Assembly (NCBI GenBank): GCA_900557285.1 | Contig: USSJ01000005.1 | Span: 1-14,403 of the forward strand | Direction of reading: 5' to 3' | Length of the DNA: 14,403 bases | From: an uncultured Clostridia bacterium | GTDB taxonomy: Bacteria > Bacillota > Clostridia > Christensenellales > Borkfalkiaceae | In this document: positions 1 through 6,095 of the stretch, one piece after another | Layout of the letters: every line of letters starts with the position of its first letter | Numbering within the stretch: the stretch's first letter is position 1 | Notes under the pieces: model-generated | The model's database searches: none | What the model saw: the letters and a program-made list of their open reading frames with translations, nothing else | Told to the model about the DNA's origin: nothing | Made by a program: the position numbers and the translations under genes

Positions 1-1131
1 GGGCAGGAAATTCTGAAGAGCCTGAGCCCCGCGCAGCAGGTCATCAAGATCGTCAACGAAGAGCTGATCGCGCTGATGGGCAGTTCCAACGCAAAGCTGG
101 AAGTTGCCAGCAAACCACCCACGGTCATTATGATGTGCGGTTTGCAGGGCGCGGGCAAGACGACGCTGTGCGGCAAGCTCGCCATGCTTTTGAAAAAACA
201 GGGCAAAAAACCGCTTTTGGTCGCGGGCGATATTTATCGTCCTGCGGCAATCAACCAGCTGCAGGTCGTAGGCGGAAAGGCGGGCGTGCCTGTCTTTGAA
301 AAGGGTACGCAAAACCCTGTCAAGACCGCGAAACAGGCGATCGAGCAGGCGCGCTCGATGGGCAATGACGTCGTGATCATCGATACGGCGGGCCGACTGC
401 ACATCGACGAAACGCTGATGCAGGAACTGGAAAACATCAAAAACGAAGTGCATCCGAACGAAATTTTGCTCACGGTCGATTCCATGACGGGTCAGGATGC
501 GGTTAATGTGGCGGAAACGTTCAATAAACGTCTGGACGTTACGGGCGTTATTCTGACCAAGCTGGACGGCGATACGCGCGGCGGCGCATGCCTTTCCATC
601 AAAGCGGTTACGGGCAAGCCCATCAAGTTTATCGGCGTGGGCGAAAGGCTGACCGATCTCGAGCCGTTTTATCCCGACCGCATGGCGTCAAGGATTTTGG
701 GCATGGGCGATGTCCTCTCGCTCATCGAAAAGGCGCAGGAAGCGGTTACCGAGGAGCAGGCGAAAAAGCTGGAGAAAAAATTGCGCGAGGCATCGTTCAC
801 GTTGGAAGATTATCTCACGCAGTTCGAATCTTTGAAAAAAATGGGCGGCATCGCGTCGGTCATGGGCATGATGCCGGGCATGAGCAAGCTCAAGATCAAG
901 GAAAGCGACTTTGACGAAAAGAAGATCGAGCGCATCAAAGCGATCATCCTTTCCATGACTATGAAAGAGCGCGAAAAACCCGAGATCATCAACTCTTCCC
1001 GCAAACGCCGCATCGCTCTCGGTTCGGGAACAAATGTGCAGGAAGTCAATCAGCTCTTAAAACAGTTCGAACAGACCAAGCTGATGATGAAACAGTTCAA
1101 AAACGGGAAACGCCTTCCGTTCATGCGCTGA
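1..1131 (+). CDS. ffh: Signal recognition particle GTPase Ffh, 5'-truncated by the window edge
   Basis: SRP54-family GTPase that binds signal peptides and 4.5S/scRNA and docks with FtsY for co-translational membrane targeting. The frame is open from base 1, before the first ATG at 76, and the opening residues (LSPAQQVIKIVNEEL) match the end of the N domain, so roughly 70 N-terminal residues lie outside. G motifs appear in order: GLQGAGKTT (P-loop), DIYRPAAINQL, DTAGR, TKLDGD and GVGE. The M domain follows, with the Met-rich MGMMPGMSK stretch and the RNA-binding SRKRRIALGSGT segment. It stops with TGA soon after the M domain, giving a short C-terminal tail. A strong hairpin follows, so ffh is probably transcribed separately from rpsP. 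The family assignment is essentially certain. Confidence 0.98.
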   Translation, partial: GQEILKSLSPAQQVIKIVNEELIALMGSSNAKLEVASKPPTVIMMCGLQGAGKTTLCGKLAMLLKKQGKKPLLVAGDIYRPAAINQLQVVGGKAGVPVFEKGTQNPVKTAKQAIEQARSMGNDVVIIDTAGRLHIDETLMQELENIKNEVHPNEILLTVDSMTGQDAVNVAETFNKRLDVTGVILTKLDGDTRGGACLSIKAVTGKPIKFIGVGERLTDLEPFYPDRMASRILGMGDVLSLIEKAQEAVTEEQAKKLEKKLREASFTLEDYLTQFESLKKMGGIASVMGMMPGMSKLKIKESDFDEKKIERIKAIILSMTMKEREKPEIINSSRKRRIALGSGTNVQEVNQLLKQFEQTKLMMKQFKNGKRLPFMR

Positions 1132-1160
1132 CAGACTGCTTCACTTAAAATCTTTTAAAA

Positions 1161-1205
1161 AAGTACGGCTGTCAAGTAAAAATACTTGACAGCCGTGTTT
1201 TGTTT
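1161..1205 (+). terminator. Intrinsic terminator of ffh, bidirectional in form
   Basis: A perfect 14-bp inverted repeat (1165-1178 with 1183-1196) closes on an AAAA loop and is followed by a T-rich run (tgttttgttt). The 5' flank is A-rich, so it could also stop minus-strand transcription. It lies 33 nt after the ffh stop. Its 3' arm contains the TTGACA used as the -35 box of the rpsP promoter. Confidence 0.85.
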
Positions 1206-1214
1206 CGGTATAAT
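1186..1214 (+). promoter_or_regulatory. Consensus sigma-A promoter for the rpsP operon
   Basis: TTGACA (1186-1191), a 17-bp spacer and TATAAT (1209-1214) give a perfect match in both hexamers. Transcription would start near 1221, leaving a leader of about 58 nt before rpsP. The strength suits a ribosomal protein operon. The -35 box is embedded in the ffh terminator stem. Confidence 0.92.
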
Positions 1215-1278
1215 AGGGCGGTAAACGGTATGAAGCCGTAAAAAGGAAGAAAAAACATTTCTGAAAGGAGATTGAATT

Positions 1279-1572
1279 ATGGCAGTCAAAATGAGACTTA
1301 CGAGGCTGGGCGACAAGAAGAGCCCGTTCTATCGTATTGTTGTTGTGGACGGAAGAAAGGCTCGTGACGGCGAGTATATCGAAAAGATCGGGCATTACAA
1401 TCCGACGGTGCAGCCGGAAGACATCGTGATCGATGCGGACAAGGCGAAAGACTGGCTTTCGAAGGGCGTACAGCCGACGGAAACGGTAAAAACGCTGCTG
1501 ATCCGTCAGGGTATCATCGAAAAACCCGCAAAACTTTCCGCACCCAGGACGAAGACCAGAAAGAAGAAGTAA
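1279..1572 (+). CDS. rpsP: Small ribosomal subunit protein bS16
   Basis: S16 is a small 30S protein that binds 16S rRNA and helps assemble the body of the subunit. The 97-residue product opens with [20 protein letters not shown], then [11 protein letters not shown] and EKIGHYNP, the diagnostic S16 signature, and ends in a Lys/Arg-rich tail. It is a little longer than the common 80-90 residues. The start is set by AAAGGAG at 1264-1270, 8 nt before the ATG. It is the first gene behind a consensus promoter and leads directly into khpA and then rimM and trmD, the usual order in Bacillota. Confidence 0.98.
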   Translation: MAVKMRLTRLGDKKSPFYRIVVVDGRKARDGEYIEKIGHYNPTVQPEDIVIDADKAKDWLSKGVQPTETVKTLLIRQGIIEKPAKLSAPRTKTRKKK

Positions 1573-1592
1573 TCTGAGCGGGGGACATGAAA

Positions 1593-1841
1593 ATGCTGGA
1601 ACTGGTCAAATACGTTGTAGAGCAGTTTGCCGAGTTTAAAGACAAGGTCGAGTACCGAGTGGAAGAGAAGGACGGCGCGACGGAGATCACGGTTCTCCTC
1701 GAAGAATCGGACATGGGCAAAGTCATCGGCAAGCAGGGCAAGATCGCAAAGGCGCTGCGTACGCTCGTTCGCTGCGCGTCGGCGAAGGAAGGCAAGAAAT
1801 ACAACATTGAAATCAAGGAAAAGGAAAAAGCCGCGGAATAA
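1593..1841 (+). CDS. khpA: KH-domain RNA-binding protein KhpA (YlqC)
   Basis: Small single-KH RNA-binding protein. In several Gram-positives KhpA partners with KhpB/EloR and affects RNA metabolism and cell elongation; that role is family knowledge. The core reads MGKVIGKQGKIAKALR, containing the GKQG (GxxG) loop that grips nucleic acid, followed by the final helix and strand. Two ATGs are close, at 1587 and 1593. The GGGGGA at 1580-1585 is too near the first (about 1 nt) and well spaced from the second (7 nt), so I prefer 1593 (82 residues); using 1587 adds Met-Lys. It begins about 20 nt after rpsP, so the two are surely co-transcribed. Position between rpsP and rimM is the normal one. Confidence 0.93.
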   Translation: MLELVKYVVEQFAEFKDKVEYRVEEKDGATEITVLLEESDMGKVIGKQGKIAKALRTLVRCASAKEGKKYNIEIKEKEKAAE

Positions 1842-1866
1842 TTTTTGCGGATGATCCGAACGGAAT

Positions 1867-1914
1867 GAGGGAAAAATCGCGGCAGACGAACGGTTTTTCC
1901 TTCTTTTGTTTTAC
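1867..1914 (+). terminator. Possible attenuating terminator between khpA and rimM
   Basis: An imperfect 13-bp stem (1867-1879 with 1891-1903, including two G-U pairs) closes an 11-nt loop and is followed by TTTTGTTTTA. The stem is AT-rich, so termination is probably partial. No separate promoter for rimM is visible, so full termination would leave rimM and trmD unexpressed. Confidence 0.5.
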
Positions 1915-1925
1915 GCGGAGGGTTT

Positions 1926-2429
1926 ATGCAGGAAAAAATAGTCATCGGTGAAATACTCAAGCCGCAGGGCATACGCGGCGAAATCAAAATAAAAGCGCTT
2001 TTGGACGAGCTTTCGCAGATCAAGAAATTCCGTAAAGTTTATGTAGACGGAGTCGAATACAAAGTTTTGTCCGCGAGGTTTGATGCGTCGGCAGGGTATC
2101 TGGCGCTGAGCGGCATTGCCGATCGGAATGCGGCGGAACTTTTGCGCGGAAAACAGATCGAAGCCCTGCGTTCGGATGCTCCCGCTCTGCAGGAAGGCAG
2201 GTATTACATCGTGGATATGATCGGCTGCACAGTATACACGGAAACGGGGGTACGTCTTGGCAAAATTGAGGACGTTCTGCCCGCGCACACGGATGTTTAC
2301 GTCCTGCGCGACGGGGAAAAAGAATGGATGTTCCCCGCGGCGGAAGGGGTCGTTGCGGACGTGGATGTGGAAAACAAGAAAATCACGGTAAACGAAGCCA
2401 GATTTCTGCAGGTCGCGGTGGAGCAATGA
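1926..2429 (+). CDS. rimM: Ribosome maturation factor RimM
   Basis: RimM binds S19 and assists maturation of the 30S head and 16S rRNA processing. The 167-residue product has the usual two parts. The N-terminal RimM barrel has GEILKPQGIRGEIKI at residues 8-22. The C-terminal PRC barrel runs from YYIVDMIGC through LGKIEDVLPAHTDVYVL to EWMFPA and DVDVENKKITV. Length is typical. A GGAGGG just ahead of the ATG supports the start, with slightly tight spacing. The stop lies just before the trmD start, the usual coupling of this pair. A terminator-like hairpin upstream may hold its expression below that of rpsP. Confidence 0.96.
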   Translation: MQEKIVIGEILKPQGIRGEIKIKALLDELSQIKKFRKVYVDGVEYKVLSARFDASAGYLALSGIADRNAAELLRGKQIEALRSDAPALQEGRYYIVDMIGCTVYTETGVRLGKIEDVLPAHTDVYVLRDGEKEWMFPAAEGVVADVDVENKKITVNEARFLQVAVEQ

Positions 2430-2431
2430 GC

Positions 2432-3112
2432 ATGAAAATCGATATTTTGACGCTTTTTCCCGAGATGTTTGCGGCGATGCAGGCAAGTATTCTCGGCAGG
2501 GCGCAGAAAGAGAAAAAGATCGAGATCAATATCGTGAACATACGCGATTATACCCAGGACAAGCATCTCAAGTGCGACGATTATCCTTTCGGCGGCGGCG
2601 CGGGCATGGTGATGACGGCGCAGCCTATCGGTTCGGCGATCGAGGCTTTGGATCCCGATCACAAAGCGCGGCGCATTTATATGTCCCCGAAAGGGCAGAC
2701 GTTTCGCCAGCAGAAAGTTTTTGAACTGTTGGAGTATGAACACCTGATTCTGTTGTGCGGACATTACGAGGGCGTGGATCAGCGCGCGATCGATCTGTTT
2801 ATCGACGAGGAGATCAGCATCGGCGATTATGTGCTGACGGGCGGCGAATTGCCTGCGATGGTCGTTGCCGACTGCGTGGCGCGGTATGTGGACGGCGTGA
2901 TCAATACTTCGTCGCTGGTGCAGGAAAGTTTTTCGGAGAATGCGCTCGAATATCCGCAGTACACCCGCCCCGTGGAGTATCGCGGCTTGACCGTCCCCGA
3001 AGTCTTGCGCAGCGGCAACCATGCCGAAATCGACAAATGGCGCAGGGAACAGTCGGAGAAGATTACGCGCGAAAAACGCCCCGACCTTTTAGGAGAAAAA
3101 CAAGAGTTCTGA
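2432..3112 (+). CDS. trmD: tRNA (guanine-N1-)-methyltransferase TrmD
   Basis: SPOUT-family enzyme that uses SAM to make m1G37 next to the anticodon, preventing +1 frameshifting. From the chosen start the product has 226 residues and opens MKIDILTLFPEMF, the canonical N-terminus. GGGAGM (54-59) and GHYEGVDQR (110-118) precede the trefoil-knot cofactor site SIGDYVLTGGE (129-139), then YTRP and VPEVLRSGNH. The frame is open upstream to 2324, but that part overlaps rimM and does not look like TrmD. ATG 2426 overlaps the rimM stop but lies only 2 nt from GGAG (2420-2423), whereas 2432 has an 8-nt spacing and is preferred. No rplS follows, unlike the common order. Confidence 0.97.
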   Translation: MKIDILTLFPEMFAAMQASILGRAQKEKKIEINIVNIRDYTQDKHLKCDDYPFGGGAGMVMTAQPIGSAIEALDPDHKARRIYMSPKGQTFRQQKVFELLEYEHLILLCGHYEGVDQRAIDLFIDEEISIGDYVLTGGELPAMVVADCVARYVDGVINTSSLVQESFSENALEYPQYTRPVEYRGLTVPEVLRSGNHAEIDKWRREQSEKITREKRPDLLGEKQEF

Positions 3113-3304
3113 ACTTGTTCCCCTATGTTTCAAAGTTTTGCCAAAAGGTAATGACACATGGCGGAACAGTTGCTTTTCAGATGGCTGGAAACGGTAAAAG
3201 CGCTGAAAAGGAAGGGGCGCAAGGAGCATGAGAGTACGGAAAAGGGACAGAGTCTGTCACTGTTTTGCTGGAACGTATACCGAAAAAACGCACGGAGGAG
3301 GCAT
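3113..3304 (+). other. Spacer between trmD and rbgA with a small dyad; site where rplS is commonly found
   Basis: These 192 nt have no convincing gene. The rbgA frame is open back to 3158, but homologues start at MKHIQWFPGHM and the strong Shine-Dalgarno is at 3294-3300, so the extension is unlikely to be coding. A perfect dyad GACAGA-G-TCTGTC lies at 3246-3258 in an AAAAGGG...TGTTTTG context and may be a hairpin or a repeat remnant. I found no clear promoter or terminator and no L19 remnant. Confidence 0.5.
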
Positions 3305-4159
3305 ATGAAACACATACAATGGTTTCCGGGACACATGACCAAAGCGATGCGCATGATGGAAGAGAGCGCGGCGCTTGTGGACGGAGTTCTGGTGGTGCTC
3401 GACGCACGTGCGCCCGTTGCGACGCGCAACAAAAATCTGAATAAATTATTCGGCAATAAGCCGGTTTTGTATCTTCTGAACAAGTCGGATCTTGCGGATG
3501 AGAAAAAGACGGACGCTTTTTTGGCGGCGTTTGCGCGGCAGGGTGCGGCGGCGCTTGCCTGTACGGCTTCGCGTGCGGGTACGGCGCAGAAGATCGCGGC
3601 AAAATTGCCCTCTCTTTTGAAGGAAAAGTTAGAAAAAGACGCGCAAAAAGGAATCGTGCGTCCTTTGCGGCTGATGGTTTGCGGCATTCCGAACACGGGC
3701 AAAAGCACGGTCATCAACGCGCTGAGCGGAGAAAAGCGCGCCGTTACGGGCGATAAAGCGGGGGTCACGCGCGGCAAACAGTGGATCCGCTGTGCGGGGT
3801 TCGAACTTCTCGACACTCCCGGTACGATGCCTCCCGCCTTTGAAAATCAGGAACTTGCCAGGCATCTCGCGTACATCGGCAGCATCAACGACGATATTCT
3901 CGACCTCGACGATATCGCGCTGGAGCTTTTGCGCGAAATTGCGGCAACGTATCCGCAATTTCTGAGCGAACGGTATGGCATTACCGATTTTTCAACGCCT
4001 CTTGCCATGTACGAGGACGTCTGCCGCAGGCGCGGTTTTGTTCTGCGCGGCGGCGAATTCGATTACGAGCGCGGCGCAAAAGCGATCCTCGACGATTTTC
4101 GCAAGGGCAGAACGGGCAGGATCACGCTGGAAGACGCGTCGGAGCTCAGTCTGTCCTGA
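3305..4159 (+). CDS. rbgA: Ribosome biogenesis GTPase RbgA (YlqF), circularly permuted
   Basis: GTPase for late 50S assembly. In Bacillus subtilis RbgA drives incorporation of late L proteins such as L16. The 284-residue product shows the circularly permuted motif order of the family: G4 NKSD (59-62), then the P-loop GIPNTGKST (127-135), the G2 threonine in GVTRG (153-157) and G3 DTPG (170-173). The N-terminus MKHIQWFPGHM is the hallmark of YlqF. A C-terminal helical region (LARHLAYIGSIND onward) forms the ANTAR-like rRNA-binding domain. The start is fixed by GGAGGAGG at 3294-3301. The next gene is rnhB, the usual Bacillota partner, after a 164-nt gap. Confidence 0.97.
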   Translation: MKHIQWFPGHMTKAMRMMEESAALVDGVLVVLDARAPVATRNKNLNKLFGNKPVLYLLNKSDLADEKKTDAFLAAFARQGAAALACTASRAGTAQKIAAKLPSLLKEKLEKDAQKGIVRPLRLMVCGIPNTGKSTVINALSGEKRAVTGDKAGVTRGKQWIRCAGFELLDTPGTMPPAFENQELARHLAYIGSINDDILDLDDIALELLREIAATYPQFLSERYGITDFSTPLAMYEDVCRRRGFVLRGGEFDYERGAKAILDDFRKGRTGRITLEDASELSLS

Positions 4160-4323
4160 ATACCCCTTCTTACGGCGAGAAGAAAGGCTTTGCAAGCGCT
4201 AACGTTTTCAAATACACGGTTTATAAAAAAGCAACAGGATATTAAAAGGCAAAAAGGCGGTACGGCGGGCGGTTTTATCGGGCGTGATTACGGTCGCCGT
4301 GCAGCAATGAGGGGTAAAAACGA

Positions 4324-4971
4324 ATGAAGAAAGAGAAGAGCCCGATCGATAAACTGTTTTACGAGCGGGAAATGATACAGCTGGGAGCGCAGTATATTGC
4401 AGGCGTAGACGAAGTGGGCAGAGGTCCGTTTGCGGGGCCTGTCGTCTGTGCGGCGGTGATTTTGCCGCTGGAGAAAAAGAATCTGATCGAAGGGATCGAT
4501 GACAGCAAGAAACTGAAAGAAGGGGAGCGTGAGCGGCTGGCGGAACTGATCAAAGAGCGGGCGATCGCCTATAAGATCTGCGAAGTGGACAACAAAACGA
4601 TCGACCGTATCAATATTTTGCAGGCGACGAAACTTTGCATGAAGCAGGCGGTGGAAGGGCTGGCGGTGGAGCCGGACGTCGTGTTTGTGGACGGGAATTT
4701 CAAGATCGACATTTCGCTTCCGCAGCAGACGCTGATCAAAGGGGATGCGCTTTCCTATTCGATCGGCGCGGCGAGCATTCTGGCGAAGGTATATCGGGAC
4801 AGGCTGATGTGCGAGTTTGACAAGATATATCCGCAATACGGGTTTGCACAGCACAAGGGGTACGGTACGAAAATGCACCGCGACGCGATCAGGGAGTACG
4901 GATTATGCGAAATTCACCGCAGGACGTTCATAAAAAATTACTCGGAAAAGCCGGAGAAAGACGGGCAGTAA
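4324..4971 (+). CDS. rnhB: Ribonuclease HII
   Basis: RNase HII cuts the RNA strand of RNA-DNA hybrids and removes single ribonucleotides misincorporated into DNA. The 215-residue product has the catalytic DEVGRG at residues 29-34 (Asp29, Glu30), DDSKKL (59-64), the acidic VFVDGN (Asp123) and the family block SYSIGAASILAKVYRD (144-159), then YGFAQHKGYGT. Length is normal and all key residues seem intact. The start is supported by GAGGGG at 4309-4314 with a 9-nt spacer. Its last 67 nt overlap the start of yraN. The 164 nt between rbgA and rnhB show no clear promoter or terminator. Confidence 0.97.
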   Translation: MKKEKSPIDKLFYEREMIQLGAQYIAGVDEVGRGPFAGPVVCAAVILPLEKKNLIEGIDDSKKLKEGERERLAELIKERAIAYKICEVDNKTIDRINILQATKLCMKQAVEGLAVEPDVVFVDGNFKIDISLPQQTLIKGDALSYSIGAASILAKVYRDRLMCEFDKIYPQYGFAQHKGYGTKMHRDAIREYGLCEIHRRTFIKNYSEKPEKDGQ

Positions 4972-5264
4972 TGTATCTGAAAGAGCAAGGGTATAAAATT
5001 TTAAAGACAAATTACAAGACGCCGTTCGGAGAAGCGGACATTGTGGCGCGCGACGGCGACTCGGTAGTTTTTTGCGAGGTAAAAACGCGGCAGAGCGATG
5101 TATTCGGCACGCCGGCGGAAGCGGTGGATTTTCACAAGAGAAAACGCTATATCAATATAGCGCGCGCGTTTTTGGCACGCATGGGTGATGTGAATGTCCG
5201 ATTTGACGTTCTGGAAGTGACGGAAGAAGGGATCAACCACATTGTTTCCGCGTTTGAAGCGTGA
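4905..5264 (+). CDS. yraN: UPF0102 family protein YraN (endonuclease-like)
   Basis: YraN proteins have a PD-(D/E)xK-type restriction-endonuclease-like fold; their cellular role is not settled, though frequent linkage to rnhB, comM and dprA suggests DNA repair or recombination. The 119-residue product has the conserved GKAGERRAVMYL helix (14-25), then GEADIVARDG (42-51) and FCEVKTR (56-62), giving the Glu43/Asp45 and Glu58-Val-Lys60 active-site pattern. An alternative ATG at 4971 abuts the rnhB stop but would delete the conserved G..GE helix. GGGAG at 4892-4896, 8 nt before ATG 4905, supports the longer form. The result is a 67-nt overlap with rnhB. Confidence 0.93.
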   Translation: MRNSPQDVHKKLLGKAGERRAVMYLKEQGYKILKTNYKTPFGEADIVARDGDSVVFCEVKTRQSDVFGTPAEAVDFHKRKRYINIARAFLARMGDVNVRFDVLEVTEEGINHIVSAFEA

Positions 5265-5310
5265 AAAACAGAATTCTGTAAAATATTTTGCGGTTTACGC
5301 ATAAAAAAGG

Positions 5311-5339
5311 TTGCGCAGATCGCGCAAATATGATAAAAT
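5311..5339 (+). promoter_or_regulatory. Likely promoter of rplS with a palindrome in the spacer
   Basis: TTGCGC (5311-5316), a 17-bp spacer and TAAAAT (5334-5339) form a moderate sigma-A match, with a strong -10 and a weak -35. The -35 is half of a dyad, TTGCGC-AGATC-GCGCAA (5311-5327). A promoter is expected because rplS lies 144 nt beyond yraN. Confidence 0.45.
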
Positions 5340-5340
5340 A

Positions 5341-5408
5341 GCAAAAGACTTCGGGCGGTCCTCTGGCAAAAACGGCTACGAACGCTTCGTAATATGGAGG
5401 TAAAGTCG
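5341..5408 (+). promoter_or_regulatory. Structured leader of rplS, candidate L19 autoregulatory element
   Basis: The 5' leader can fold into nested helices by eye: GACTT (5347-5351) with AAGTC (5403-5407), CCTC (5360-5363) with GAGG of the Shine-Dalgarno (5397-5400), and a 6-bp hairpin TACGAA/TTCGTA (5377-5382, 5386-5391). L19 leader elements are known in Firmicutes, but I cannot confirm that this matches that family's consensus. Confidence 0.4.
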
Positions 5409-5753
5409 ATGAAAGGTTTGATTGAAGCAATCGAAAAAGAGAATCTGAAAGACAGCGTTCCCGCTTTCAACGTAGGCGACACCGTAAAAGTAAGCGTGAA
5501 AGTCGTCGAAGGAACGCGTGAAAGATTGCAGGCGTTCGAAGGCGTGGTCATCGCCAAGAAGAACGGCGGGATCCGTGAAACGTTCACGGTTCGCAGGTTG
5601 TCCTACGGTGTAGGCGTGGAGCGTACGTTCCCCGTGCATTCCCCGAAAATTGCGGACATCACCGTGATCCGTAAAGGTCAGGTCCGCAGGGCAAAACTTT
5701 ACTATCTGCGCGGCAGAACGGGTAAAGCTGCTAAAATCAAGGAAATTCGTTAA
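5409..5753 (+). CDS. rplS: Large ribosomal subunit protein bL19
   Basis: L19 sits at the 30S-50S interface near bridge B8. The 114-residue product has the family pattern [13 protein letters not shown] (20-32), [12 protein letters not shown] (38-49), [19 protein letters not shown] (57-75) and the basic end [17 protein letters not shown]. Length is exactly typical. An in-frame ATG at 5394 overlaps the ribosome binding site itself; GGAGG at 5396-5400 with an 8-nt spacer marks ATG 5409. In many Bacillota and proteobacteria rplS directly follows trmD. Here it is separated by rbgA, rnhB and yraN and has its own signals and terminator. Confidence 0.97.
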   Translation: MKGLIEAIEKENLKDSVPAFNVGDTVKVSVKVVEGTRERLQAFEGVVIAKKNGGIRETFTVRRLSYGVGVERTFPVHSPKIADITVIRKGQVRRAKLYYLRGRTGKAAKIKEIR

Positions 5754-5766
5754 ACGAAAAAGCGAC

Positions 5767-5802
5767 AAGCGCTCCGCACATTGTGCGGAGCGCTTTCCTT
5801 TA
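5767..5802 (+). terminator. Intrinsic terminator of rplS
   Basis: A perfect 13-bp GC-rich stem (5767-5779 with 5783-5795) closes a 3-nt loop and is followed by TCCTTTA. It begins 13 nt after the rplS stop and marks the end of the translation cluster. Confidence 0.88.
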
Positions 5803-6016
5803 CTATTTCAGGTTGCCTTATCTGCGTTTCAGGTGTTTTCAAATGCGGTACGCAAAACTGCTTTTTCCGAATTTTGAATGCGCACAACAACGAACCGTAC
5901 AAACAAAATTCAGATATAGTGTTGTCAAAGCATTCCATGCCGTAAACCGTTGTAAACATAGGCTTAGCGGCAAAGCATAGGCAGTAAAATATGGTACTGT
6001 AAATAGGATGAAGGCA
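5803..6016. other. AT-rich intergenic region between rplS and the lipoprotein gene
   Basis: This stretch holds no gene I can support. Short frames on both strands lack recognisable motifs and good ribosome binding sites. A 7-bp direct repeat (CATAGGC) occurs twice near 5957-5982. The region marks the left edge of the accessory block. Confidence 0.4.
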
Positions 6017-6045
6017 TTGACAGGAAGCAAATAGTATCATATAAT
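6017..6045 (+). promoter_or_regulatory. Perfect consensus promoter of the lipoprotein gene
   Basis: TTGACA (6017-6022), a 17-bp spacer and TATAAT (6040-6045) match the sigma-A consensus in all twelve positions. The predicted start near 6052 leaves a leader of about 44 nt containing a purine-rich ribosome binding site (6081-6092). Confidence 0.92.
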
Positions 6046-6095
6046 GAATACAGGGCTTTGCAGAAAAATGTGTAAATTAAGAGGGGGCGGAGAAA

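Noticed and set aside
2324..2431. Longer TrmD starting inside rimM
   Set aside because: The extra residues do not resemble TrmD and overlap rimM by about 100 nt; ATG 2432 has a well-spaced ribosome binding site.
2297..3022. 241-codon minus-strand frame opposite trmD
   Set aside because: A shadow of trmD and rimM with no family signature; the + strand genes here are unambiguous.
3098..3118. Terminator at the trmD stop codon
   Set aside because: AACAAG/CTTGTT gives only a 6-bp AT-rich stem and is followed by CCCC rather than a T-run.
3158..3304. In-frame N-terminal extension of RbgA by 49 residues
   Set aside because: The family begins at MKHIQWFPGHM, and GGAGGAGG lies directly before ATG 3305. 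The extension is basic and featureless.
5394..5408. Earlier ATG for rplS
   Set aside because: This ATG overlaps the GGAGG that serves ATG 5409, and L19 proteins start at the later Met.
5750..6040. Minus-strand frame of 96 codons after rplS
   Set aside because: It is Cys/Phe-rich, runs through the rplS terminator and has no recognisable motif.
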